Assembly: GCA_020851395.1 (NCBI GenBank) | Contig: JADZCW010000006.1 | Location: 1 to 16,216, forward strand | Reading direction: 5' to 3' | Source of the DNA: Phycisphaeraceae bacterium | GTDB taxonomy: Bacteria; Planctomycetota; Phycisphaerae; Phycisphaerales; Phycisphaeraceae | DNA length: 16,216 nt | Part shown: piece by piece, positions 6,608 to 13,018 of the stretch | Numbering within the stretch: position 1 is the stretch's first letter | Layout of the letters: the number at the start of each line of letters is the position of its first letter | Position numbers and translations under genes: made by a program | Notes under the pieces: generated by a model | Databases searched by the model: none | The model's input: the letters and a program-made list of their open reading frames with translations, nothing else | What the model was told of the DNA's origin: nothing

Positions 6608-7810
6608 TTAAGTCAAGCGTTTAGCGGATTTTGTGGACTTCTTTCGTTTGCGGAGCACCGGTGGTGGGGGCAAGCGGTAGGTCAGGAGCAGGTCGTCTCC
6701 TAGGCGCTGGGTGTCGCGGAGCTCCAGGGGGGTAGCCTGGTCGATGCGGGCGGGCCAGAAGCCGGTGACGGCGGGGACGGCCCCGGCATCGCCCAGGAGT
6801 TTGGGCGCGATGAAGACGGCCAGCTCGTCGGCCAAACCTTGGCGGAGGAGGTGGCCGTTGAGGGTTGAGCCACCCTCGACCAGGACATGGGTGGCGTTGT
6901 GCTGGGCAGCCAGGCACCGCAGCAGGGGTTCGAGGGCCAGGACGGAGGGATCGCCCTTGGGGTCGAGGGGGGGCAGGCCGATGAACTCGACGCCGGCCTT
7001 GGCCAGATCCCTCATGCGGAGGGGGGGCTTTTCCATGAGGCGCTGGCGGACGGCCACGAGCAAGGGCGAGGCCTTGGACTTGTCCAGGGAGCGGACAATC
7101 TGGCTGCTCTCGGGCAGGCGGAGGCTGGGGTCGACGACGACGCGGCGGGTCTTGCGGCGGGCGCGGAGGCCGCGGGCGGTCAGGAGAGGATCGTCGGCCA
7201 AGGCGGTGCCGATGCCGATGAGGATGGCGTCGGCCATCGCGCGCTGCTGGTGGACCCATTTGCGGCTCAGGTCGTTGCTGATCCAGCGGCTGTCGTTCTC
7301 GCGGGTGGCGATCAGGCCGTCGACGGTCTGGGCCCACTTGAGCGTGACGTAGGGCAGGCCTTGGGTGATGAACTTGGCGAAGGGCTCGATCAGTTGCTGG
7401 GCCTCGCGGCGGCAGAGGCCGAGCTCGACGGCGATGCCTGCCTTGCGCAGCCTAGACGTGCCCTTGCCGGCGACGCGGGGGTTGGGATCGGCGGTGGCGA
7501 CGTAGACGCGGGCGAGGCCGGCCTGGATCAGGGCGTCGGTGCAGGGGGGCGTTTTGCCCTGGTGGCAGCAGGGCTCGAGGGTGACGTAAAGGTCGGCCCC
7601 CTTGGGATTGACGCCGGCGTCGCGGCAGGCCCGGAGGGCGACGATCTCGGCGTGGGGGCCGCCGAAACGTTGGTGGAAACCCTCAGCCAGCACCTTGCCG
7701 TCACGGACCAGGACCGCCCCGACCATTGGGTTGGGTTCGACAGCCCCCCGGCCACGCCTGGCCAGGACCAAGGCTCGGTGCATGTGCTGTTCGTGGGGGC
7801 TGGGGGGCAT
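6608..7810 (-). CDS. ribD: Bifunctional riboflavin biosynthesis protein RibD (deaminase and reductase)
   Basis: RibD carries out two consecutive steps of riboflavin synthesis: deamination of the pyrimidine intermediate derived from GTP, then NADPH-dependent reduction of its ribosyl chain. The N-terminal deaminase domain (about 5-145) shows PNPMVGAV (26-33), the zinc motif HAE (53-55) and PCCHQGKTPPC with ligands C81 and C90. The C-terminal reductase domain (about 152-385) begins with LPYVTLKWAQTVDGLIA and contains SRWISN, DAILIGIGT.LADDPLLTAR and LVEGGSTLNG. The product is 400 residues, slightly longer than E. coli RibD because of a basic, proline- and lysine-rich tail. The start at 7810 gives the usual distance to the first motif. 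The open frame continues upstream only as a shadow of the divergent gene. No other riboflavin gene is nearby. Confidence 0.93.
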   Translation of the reverse strand: MPPSPHEQHMHRALVLARRGRGAVEPNPMVGAVLVRDGKVLAEGFHQRFGGPHAEIVALRACRDAGVNPKGADLYVTLEPCCHQGKTPPCTDALIQAGLARVYVATADPNPRVAGKGTSRLRKAGIAVELGLCRREAQQLIEPFAKFITQGLPYVTLKWAQTVDGLIATRENDSRWISNDLSRKWVHQQRAMADAILIGIGTALADDPLLTARGLRARRKTRRVVVDPSLRLPESSQIVRSLDKSKASPLLVAVRQRLMEKPPLRMRDLAKAGVEFIGLPPLDPKGDPSVLALEPLLRCLAAQHNATHVLVEGGSTLNGHLLRQGLADELAVFIAPKLLGDAGAVPAVTGFWPARIDQATPLELRDTQRLGDDLLLTYRLPPPPVLRKRKKSTKSAKRLT

Positions 7811-7859
7811 GGTCGGGGCCCTGGAACATCGGAGGGTGGGGTTGAAACGCCTTAGGACG

Positions 7860-7869
7860 TATGATTGTA
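7860..7869. promoter_or_regulatory. Overlapping divergent -10 elements between ribD and the AsmA-like gene
   Basis: TATGAT (7860-7865, + strand) and TACAAT (7869-7864, - strand) each match TATAAT at five of six positions and overlap by two bases. The first is properly placed for the gene at 7913, the second for ribD. Neither has a convincing -35 at normal spacing. A small hairpin (GCGGA/TCCGC, 7885-7898) lies just before the SD of the + gene. Confidence 0.35.
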
Positions 7870-7912
7870 TGAAACAAACCGCGGGCGGAGCTGTCCGCGC
7901 AAGGAGATTGCC

Positions 7913-8824
7913 ATGCGAGCGATGCGAAAAGTGCTGATCGGGGTCGGGGTGCTCCTGGCCGTGCTGGTGGTGGCGGCCGTGGTGGTCTTTCTGAGCCTGA
8001 ACCACCTGGTCAAGGCGGGGGTGGACTACGGGGCGAGCTACGCCCTGGGCGTGCCGGCGTCGCTGGACTCGGCCAACATCTCGGTCTTCGGCGGCCGGGT
8101 GGAGCTCAAGGGGATGAAGATCACCAACCCGGAAGGGTACGACAAGCCCTATTTCTTCACCATGGGTGAATGTGTGACGGAGGTCTCGATCAAGTCGCTG
8201 ATGGGCGAGACGGTCGAGGTGCCGCTGCTGTCGTTGTCGGACATCACCATGAGCCTGCAGAAGAAGGAGGGCAAGGCCAACTACCAGGTGATCCTGGACA
8301 ACCTGGCCAAGCTCCAGGGCACGGCTGAGGAGCCGGCGCCGGCGGAAGAGACGCCGGGCAAGAAGTTCATCGTGCGCAAGCTGGTGCTCAAGAACATCAC
8401 GGTGGACGTGGACATGATGCCCGTGGGCGGTGCGATCACACGGCAGCAAGTGCAGATTCCCCAGATCGAGCTGGAGAACATCGGCACGGCCGGTGACAAG
8501 GGCGTGATGCTGGCGGACCTGTCGGGGGTGGTCACCAAGGCGATCATGGCTGCGGTGGTGCAGAAGGGGCTGTCGCTGCCGGGCGACATCACCAAGGAAC
8601 TCGCGGGCGGGCTGGACAAGCTCGGGGGCGTGGGCGAGTTCGGCGTGAAGGTCGTCGGCGAGGTCGGGACGACGGTGCTCGACGTCGGTAAGCAAGTGGG
8701 CGAGACGGCGGGCAAGGCGGTCGAAGGAGCGGGCAAGGCTATCGGGGACGTCGGCAAGGGGATCGGCAACCTGTTCGGCGACAAGAAGAAAGAAGAACAG
8801 CCGCAAGAAGAGCCGGCACAATGA
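7913..8824 (+). CDS. Membrane-anchored AsmA-like protein
   Basis: A 303-residue protein with one N-terminal transmembrane anchor (about residues 7-29, long runs of V, L and A) and a large domain predicted outside the cytoplasm. The region after the anchor (about 35-120, including LDSANISVFGGRVELKGM and ITNPEGYDKPYFF) resembles AsmA/DUF748-like beta-rich proteins linked to envelope and lipid homeostasis in Gram-negative bacteria. A charged A/E/P linker sits near 133-145. The C-terminal third is an alanine- and glycine-rich amphipathic repeat (GKAVEGAGKAIGDVGKGIGN) ending in a K/E/Q tail. The start at 7913 is set by AAGGAG (7901-7906) six bases upstream. It is divergent from ribD and 77 bases before a small membrane protein gene, possibly co-transcribed. 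The molecular function is unknown. Confidence 0.72.
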   Translation: MRAMRKVLIGVGVLLAVLVVAAVVVFLSLNHLVKAGVDYGASYALGVPASLDSANISVFGGRVELKGMKITNPEGYDKPYFFTMGECVTEVSIKSLMGETVEVPLLSLSDITMSLQKKEGKANYQVILDNLAKLQGTAEEPAPAEETPGKKFIVRKLVLKNITVDVDMMPVGGAITRQQVQIPQIELENIGTAGDKGVMLADLSGVVTKAIMAAVVQKGLSLPGDITKELAGGLDKLGGVGEFGVKVVGEVGTTVLDVGKQVGETAGKAVEGAGKAIGDVGKGIGNLFGDKKKEEQPQEEPAQ

Positions 8825-8896
8825 CCTGCCAAGCTCGCGGGTAGCAGGGCCGAACGGGTGGTCCGGTGGCGGAACGAACAGGCTGGACAAGGAGGC

Positions 8897-8913
8897 CAGG
8901 CATGCCATGCCTG
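8897..8913. repeat. Palindrome over the start codon of the small membrane protein gene
   Basis: CAGGCAT (8897-8903) and ATGCCTG (8907-8913) form a perfect seven-pair inverted repeat with loop GCC. It covers the ATG at 8902 and begins two bases after the SD AAGGAGG (8889-8895). The core matches the palindrome inside ileS (11691-11712). Confidence 0.7.
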
Positions 8914-9180
8914 CTGACGATTCTGGCGCTGATTTTCCCTCGGCTGACCATCCTGCTGGTCTGGCTGAGCTCGGATTATTTCAGCCGGGCGTACCAGACG
9001 GTCCTGTGGCCGGTGCTGGGGTTCTTCTTTATGCCATTGACCATGCTGGCCTATGCCCTGGCGAAGAACAAGGCGGGGGCGGTCGACGGGTGGTATCTTG
9101 TGCTGGTCGTCGCGGCGGTGCTGATCGATCTGGGCATTCTTGGAGGAAGTGGAGCCGCCAAACATTCCGGCAAACGCTGA
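8902..9180 (+). CDS. Small conserved integral membrane protein (92 aa)
   Basis: A 92-residue hydrophobic protein with three likely membrane segments: about 4-20, 32-53 (VLWPVLGFFFMPLTMLAYAL) and 64-82 (WYLVLVVAAVLIDLGIL), ending in a short basic tail. The pattern FPRLTILLVWL, WPVLGFFFMPLTMLAYA, WYLVLVVAAVLIDLG resembles a widespread family of small hypothetical membrane proteins, also common in Actinobacteria, with no known function. The start at 8902 is chosen because AAGGAGG (8889-8895) lies six bases upstream. The start codon sits inside a short palindrome that could fold over the initiation site. It follows the AsmA-like gene by 77 bases and precedes the HYExAFE gene by 46, so the three may form one transcript. 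Confidence 0.78.
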   Translation: MPCLLTILALIFPRLTILLVWLSSDYFSRAYQTVLWPVLGFFFMPLTMLAYALAKNKAGAVDGWYLVLVVAAVLIDLGILGGSGAAKHSGKR

Positions 9181-9226
9181 AGCTTTTACCCTCAACCCTC
9201 ATCCAACCCACCTCGGACCTATACCC

Positions 9227-9769
9227 ATGGCTCAGCGACGATTCCACTACGACCAGGCGTTCGAAATTTATCTCCGGCAGCAGGCGATCCCCTATGTGGC
9301 GGTGGACGAGGCCAAGCGGGCGCTGGCCCCCCGGAAGTTGTGTTCCGGCGACGGTCCCTCTCCGGGGGCCGAGGTAAGTTCTCTCAAGAGTTTTGATTTC
9401 GTCGTGTACGGGCAGTCCGGGGTGAACCTGCTGGTGGACGTCAAGGGTCGCAAGCACACCGGGCCGGGGAACCGGGGGTTGCAGAACTGGGTGACGCGGG
9501 ACGATGTCGAGAGCCTGCGGATGTGGGAGGGGATTTTCGGGGCGGGGTTCATGGCGGTGTTCGCGTTTTTGTACTGGTGCGATGCGGCGCCGCCGGCGTC
9601 GCTTTTTATGGATTATTTCGAGTCGAGCAAGCGGTGGTACGCGGTGCTGGCGGTGCGGCTGAGCGATTACCAGGCGGCGATGCGGCATCGCAGCGAGCGG
9701 TGGCAGACGGTGAGCCTACCGGCGGCGGAGTTTGCGAGGCTGGCGGTGCCGCTGAAGGATCTTCTTTAA
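9227..9769 (+). CDS. HYExAFE family protein, possible PD-(D/E)xK nuclease fold
   Basis: A 180-residue protein whose N-terminus (FHYDQAFEIYLRQQAIPYV) matches the naming motif of the HYExAFE family, a planctomycete group of unknown function. Here the motif reads HYDQAFE at residues 7-13. The arrangement FDFVV (D57) followed by LLVDVKGRK (D71, K73) resembles the D...(D/E)xK core of the PD-(D/E)xK nuclease fold; E13 in the first helix could complete the site. This is inference. The remainder has a tryptophan-rich stretch (NWVTRDDVESLRMWEGIFG) and a hydrophobic strand. The start at 9227 places the motif near the N-terminus as expected; the in-frame TTG at 9140 would add 29 residues overlapping the upstream gene. 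No SD is apparent. The next terminator downstream is the one in the ileS leader. Confidence 0.8.
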   Translation: MAQRRFHYDQAFEIYLRQQAIPYVAVDEAKRALAPRKLCSGDGPSPGAEVSSLKSFDFVVYGQSGVNLLVDVKGRKHTGPGNRGLQNWVTRDDVESLRMWEGIFGAGFMAVFAFLYWCDAAPPASLFMDYFESSKRWYAVLAVRLSDYQAAMRHRSERWQTVSLPAAEFARLAVPLKDLL

Positions 9770-9777
9770 TTCCCGGG

Positions 9778-9805
9778 TTGTTCTGGCCGAATAAGAGGGT
9801 ATGCT
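9778..9805 (+). promoter_or_regulatory. Promoter candidate of the ileS leader
   Basis: TTGTTC (9778-9783) and TATGCT (9800-9805) are separated by 16 bases just after the HYExAFE stop. It predicts a start near 9812, leaving about 54 bases before the leader-peptide ATG. Three to four matches per hexamer make this tentative. Confidence 0.38.
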
Positions 9806-9865
9806 TTGGAAATGCCATCCGGAGGCGAGCAAACCACTGGTGGCTGGATTGAGGAACGCAAGGCC

Positions 9866-9922
9866 ATGACTTTCAGCATTCGAATCGCCGAGATTATTAT
9901 GATCCCTCCACCGCTCCGGTAG
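9866..9922 (+). CDS. Isoleucine-rich leader peptide of ileS (18 aa)
   Basis: An 18-codon open frame, MTFSIRIAEIIMIPPPLR then TAG, lies in the leader upstream of ileS. Five codons are isoleucine (ATT 9878, ATC 9884, ATT 9893, ATT 9896, ATC 9902), three of them within four consecutive codons just before a proline run. Three are ATT although the window strongly favours ATC. GAGGA (9851-9855) is ten bases upstream as a possible SD. The peptide is too short to be an ordinary protein. Its composition, its position and the overlapping RNA hairpins indicate that it senses charged Ile-tRNA by ribosome stalling, as in the his, leu and ilv leaders of enteric bacteria. Its translation is inferred. Confidence 0.72.
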   Translation: MTFSIRIAEIIMIPPPLR

Positions 9923-9976
9923 GGCCGGCGATTCCGCACCAAGCACGCCTGAACCCTGCCGAGAGCAGGGTTTTTT
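9904..9976 (+). promoter_or_regulatory. Transcription attenuator controlling ileS
   Basis: Three mutually exclusive stems can be drawn. Protector 1:2 pairs CCCT (9904-9907) with AGGG (9921-9924) and ACCG (9910-9913) with CGGT (9917-9920), with a two-base bulge and loop CTC. Antiterminator 2:3 pairs 9917-9924 (CGGTAGGG) with 9954-9961 (CCCTGCCG), eight pairs including one G-U. Terminator 3:4 pairs 9952-9959 with 9965-9972. A ribosome stalled at the Ile codons (9893-9904) would cover segment 1, free segment 2 and allow antitermination. A ribosome at the stop codon (9920) would cover segment 2 and allow termination. Confidence 0.7.
9952..9976 (+). terminator. Intrinsic terminator in the ileS leader
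   Basis: AACCCTGC (9952-9959) and GCAGGGTT (9965-9972) form a perfect eight-pair stem with loop CGAGA, running into a T tract (9971-9976) and then GTTTTTG. It is the strongest intrinsic terminator in the window. It lies 54 bases before the ileS start codon, so it must be bypassed for ileS expression from any upstream promoter. It also ends transcripts from the HYExAFE gene. Confidence 0.85.
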
Positions 9977-10030
9977 GTTTTTGACTCGTAAAGGGCCGGA
10001 AGGCCAGCCGCATATGGAAGAAGCATCACC

Positions 10031-12895
10031 ATGACGCAACCCACCACTGAGAAGTCTTACAAGGACACGCTGAACCTGCCCAAGACGGCCTTCCCGATGA
10101 AGGCCAATCTGGTGCAGAACGAGCCGGCCACGCTCAAGCGCTGGCAGCAGGGCAGGCTGTATGAGCAGATCCGCGCGAAGCGGAAAGGGGCCCCATGTTT
10201 TGTTTTTCATGACGGGCCGCCCTATGCCAACGGGCCGATCCACCTGGGGCATCTCTTAAACAAGGTGCTCAAGGACCTGGTGGTGCGGTCCAAGACGATG
10301 GCGGGGTTCGACGTGCCCTACATCCCGGGGTGGGACTGCCACGGGCTGCCGATCGAGCACAAGGTCGTCAGCGAACTGGGCGAGAAGGCGCGCGGCATGG
10401 TCGCCGTGCAGATCCGCAAGCGGTGCGCGGACTACGCGGCGAAGTTCGTCAAGCTTCAGGCGGGGCAGATGCAGAGGCTGCTCACGCTGGCGGACTACGA
10501 GAATCCCTACCGGACCATGGACCCGGCGTACGAGGCGGGGGTGCTGGAGGTTTTCGCGGACCTGGTGGCCAAGGGATTGGTGTACCGGGCGCTCAAGCCG
10601 GTGCATTGGTCGATCGAGAACCGCACGGCGTTGGCGGAGGCGGAGCTGGAGTATGAGGATCGGCAGGATACGAGCGTGTACGTGCTGTTCGAGGTGGCGG
10701 ACCCGCGGAAGTTGCCTTCGTCACTCCAGGCGCCGCAGGGGCAGGCGGTGTCGCTGATGATCTGGACGACGACGCCCTGGACGCTGCCGGCGAACCTGGC
10801 GGCGGCGGTGGGGCCGCGGGCGCAGTACGCGCTGGTATCGTTCACCAAGGGGGGCAAGACGCATCATGCCGTGCTTGCCGAGGCGCTGGTGGAGAAGGTG
10901 CTGGCTTCGGGGGGAGCTGGTGACGTCAAGCGTTTGGGGCATTGCCTGGGGGCTGAGCTGGCCCAGGCGGGGGTGACGTATCGGCATCCCTTCAATACGG
11001 ACCATCGCGTTCGGTCGGTGCTGACGGCGGAGTACGTCACGCTCGAGGACGGCACGGGCATCGTGCATACCGCGCCGGGGCACGGCACGGAGGACTATCA
11101 CACGGGCATCGCCCACAAGCTCGAGATCTACTGCCCGGTGCGCGAGGACGGGACGTTCGACGATACGGCGCCGGAATTCCTTCGCGGCAGGCTGATCTGG
11201 GACGCGAACAAGCTTGTGCTGGACAGGCTCCGTCAGAGCGGACATTTGTTCTACGACCACGTGTTTACGCACAGCTATCCGCACGACTGGCGAGGCAAGT
11301 CGCCGGTGATCTTCCGGGCGACGGAGCAGTGGTTCGTCGGGGTGGATCGGCCGACGGGCAAGGGGACGCTGCGCGCGTTGGGGCTGGACAGCACGCGCAA
11401 GGTGAACTTCCTGCCCGGCTGGGGGCAGAATCGGATGCGCGGGATGATCGAGTCTCGGCCGGACTGGTGCGTGAGCCGGCAGCGGGCGTGGGGGTTGCCG
11501 ATCCCGGCGTTTTACCCGCCGGAAGGTGTCGATGGCGAGCCGCTGCTGACGGCGGCGAGCGTGGGGACGGTGGCGGAGGTGGTGCGGGCGAAGGGGTCGG
11601 ATGCGTGGTTCAATCTGACGGCGGAGGAACTGCTGGCGAAGTATGAACCGGCGAAGGATCCGGCGGCGCCGGGATGGGTCAAGGAGCAGACCCAGGCATC
11701 GCCATGCCTGGGCTTGAGAAAATCGAGCGACATCTTCGACGTCTGGTTTGAGTCGGGATCGTCTTGGCGGGCGGTGCTGAAGGAGGTGTTCCCCACGGAC
11801 CTCTACCTCGAGGGCTCGGACCAGCACCGCGGGTGGTTCCAGTCGTCGCTGCTGACGGCGTTGGGTGTGAGGGGGCAGTCGCCGTTCCGGACAGTGCTGA
11901 CGCACGGGTTCATGGTCGACAAGGACGGACGGAAGATGTCCAAGAGCCTGGGCAACGCGCTGGAGGTCGAGGTGCTGCTCAAGGACTTCGGCGCGGACGT
12001 CTGCCGGTGGTGGGTGGCGAGCCTGAACACGGACAATGACATCAAGGTCGATCTGTCGTTCTTCCAGAACGCCGGGGAGGAGTACCGCAAGGTCCGCAAT
12101 ACCTGGCGGTTTTTGCTGAGCAACCTCAGCGACTTCAACCCTGGGAAGGGCGCGTACATGTTCGGGCCGGCGGACACGGCGAGCGTGGATGCGTGGATCC
12201 TGGGCGAGCTGGGCAAGTTTGTCGAGCAGGCGAGGAAGGATTATGAAGCTCTTAACTTCCGGGGGGTGCGGGAGGCGCTGTTCAACTTCTGCAATGACAC
12301 GCTCTCGGCGGTGTACCTGGCGGCGGTGAAGGACCGGCTTTATTGCGACAGGCCCGACAGCCCGCGCCGTTGGCGGACGCAGACGGCGATTTACCATGTG
12401 GCCAGTTCGCTGATTCGGTTAGCCGCGCCGATCCTGCCGCACACGGCGGAGGAGGCGTGGGCGGCGCTGCACCAGCAGAAGGCCGAGGCGATGGAGAGCG
12501 TGCACCTGCAGCAGTTCCCGGGGGCGGGGGCGGGGACGGCGGAGATGCCGGCTGTGCAGCCTCACGCGGCGTGGGGAGCGATCTTCCAGGCCAGAGACGG
12601 TTGGCTCAGGGCGATCGAGCAGGCGCGGCAGACGCAGGGGATCGATAACCCGCTGGACTGTGGGCTAACGGCTGCGCCGCTGGAAGGCGTTGACGTCAAG
12701 GGGCTCGACGTGGTGGACCTGGCGGACCTCTGCGGGATCAGCAGGTTTGCGTGGGGATCAGCGATCGCGGTTCAAGACTTGAGGAGTGAGCCGCGTTGCC
12801 AGCGGTCATGGAAGCGCGACGGCACGGTGAAACCACGCTCCGACGGCGGCGTGCTGAGCGATCGCGACGCGGCGGCACTGGGGCTGGCTGGTTGA
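10031..12895 (+). CDS. ileS: Isoleucine--tRNA ligase (IleRS)
   Basis: IleRS charges tRNA-Ile with isoleucine and edits mischarged valine. The 954-residue class I synthetase has the HIGH motif as HLGH (71-74, in PYANGPIHLGHLLNK) and KMSKS at 635-639. The editing-domain landmarks TTPWTLPAN and TAPGHGTEDYHTG are present, as are DVWFESG (570-576) and YLEGSDQHRGWFQSS. The C-terminal zinc knuckle of bacterial IleRS is degenerate: where CxxC...CxxC is expected there are C923, S926, S943 and D946. A palindromic DNA element encodes residues T554-G561, a likely surface linker. GGAAG (10016-10020) ten bases upstream is a modest SD. Expression appears to be controlled by the Ile-leader attenuator upstream. 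A long inverted repeat follows the stop. Confidence 0.97.
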   Translation: MTQPTTEKSYKDTLNLPKTAFPMKANLVQNEPATLKRWQQGRLYEQIRAKRKGAPCFVFHDGPPYANGPIHLGHLLNKVLKDLVVRSKTMAGFDVPYIPGWDCHGLPIEHKVVSELGEKARGMVAVQIRKRCADYAAKFVKLQAGQMQRLLTLADYENPYRTMDPAYEAGVLEVFADLVAKGLVYRALKPVHWSIENRTALAEAELEYEDRQDTSVYVLFEVADPRKLPSSLQAPQGQAVSLMIWTTTPWTLPANLAAAVGPRAQYALVSFTKGGKTHHAVLAEALVEKVLASGGAGDVKRLGHCLGAELAQAGVTYRHPFNTDHRVRSVLTAEYVTLEDGTGIVHTAPGHGTEDYHTGIAHKLEIYCPVREDGTFDDTAPEFLRGRLIWDANKLVLDRLRQSGHLFYDHVFTHSYPHDWRGKSPVIFRATEQWFVGVDRPTGKGTLRALGLDSTRKVNFLPGWGQNRMRGMIESRPDWCVSRQRAWGLPIPAFYPPEGVDGEPLLTAASVGTVAEVVRAKGSDAWFNLTAEELLAKYEPAKDPAAPGWVKEQTQASPCLGLRKSSDIFDVWFESGSSWRAVLKEVFPTDLYLEGSDQHRGWFQSSLLTALGVRGQSPFRTVLTHGFMVDKDGRKMSKSLGNALEVEVLLKDFGADVCRWWVASLNTDNDIKVDLSFFQNAGEEYRKVRNTWRFLLSNLSDFNPGKGAYMFGPADTASVDAWILGELGKFVEQARKDYEALNFRGVREALFNFCNDTLSAVYLAAVKDRLYCDRPDSPRRWRTQTAIYHVASSLIRLAAPILPHTAEEAWAALHQQKAEAMESVHLQQFPGAGAGTAEMPAVQPHAAWGAIFQARDGWLRAIEQARQTQGIDNPLDCGLTAAPLEGVDVKGLDVVDLADLCGISRFAWGSAIAVQDLRSEPRCQRSWKRDGTVKPRSDGGVLSDRDAAALGLAG
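11691..11712. repeat. Palindromic element inside ileS
   Basis: CCCAGGCAT (11691-11699) and ATGCCTGGG (11704-11712) form a perfect nine-pair inverted repeat with loop CGCC. It lies in frame within ileS and encodes T554-G561, just before the conserved DVWFESG segment. Its core matches the palindrome at 8897-8913, suggesting a dispersed repeat family. Confidence 0.7.
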
Positions 12896-12903
12896 TTCTT
12901 GTT

Positions 12904-13007
12904 AACCACCAAGACACCAAGGACACCAAGAAGAATGAGCGCGGAAATGGCACGCAGGATGCGTGCCCTACCTTTGTCTTCTTGGTGAACTTGGTGTCTT
13001 GGTGGTT
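12904..13007. repeat. Long inverted repeat with inner hairpin between ileS and the mutase gene
   Basis: The 31-base left arm (12904-12934) pairs with the right arm (12977-13007) with two mismatches; the outer 18 bases (AACCACCAAGACACCAAG) are perfect. Each arm is built of repeats of about eight or nine bases around CACCAAGA. The 42-base spacer contains a second perfect hairpin, GGCACGCA (12949-12956) and TGCGTGCC (12960-12967), loop GGA. It fills the gap between convergent genes and probably acts as a two-way terminator or mRNA 3' end. Similar repeats appear familiar from other environmental genomes, but I cannot confirm that here. Confidence 0.85.
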
Positions 13008-13018
13008 GGTCCTCTGAA

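Noticed and set aside
7811..7912. FMN riboswitch upstream of ribD
   Set aside because: The gap is only about 100 bases and none of the conserved FMN-element segments are visible on the minus strand.
7811..8908. Upstream extension of the ribD reading frame to a 766-codon frame
   Set aside because: The extra part is antisense to the AsmA-like gene, is low-complexity H/R/L-rich, and RibD homologues start near 7810.
9140..9226. TTG start extending the HYExAFE protein by 29 residues
   Set aside because: It overlaps the upstream gene, and the family motif is normally close to the N-terminus.
9801..9869. A 22-codon frame (MLWKCHPEASKPLVAGLRNARP) overlapping the Ile-leader start as ATGA
   Set aside because: Its ATG lies within the proposed -10 element and no SD precedes it. 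It might be relevant only to read-through transcripts from upstream.
9770..10030. T-box riboswitch controlling ileS
   Set aside because: No T-box consensus (AGGGTGGNACCGCG) or specifier-stem arrangement was found; the leader-peptide model explains the terminator better.
10721..12397. Long minus-strand frame (558 codons) opposite ileS
   Set aside because: Antisense shadow in a GC-rich gene; composition is not protein-like.
12796..13017. Plus-strand frame across the inverted repeat (NHQDTKDTKKN-like peptide)
   Set aside because: It translates the repeat arms and the end of ileS in another frame; no start signal or protein-like content.
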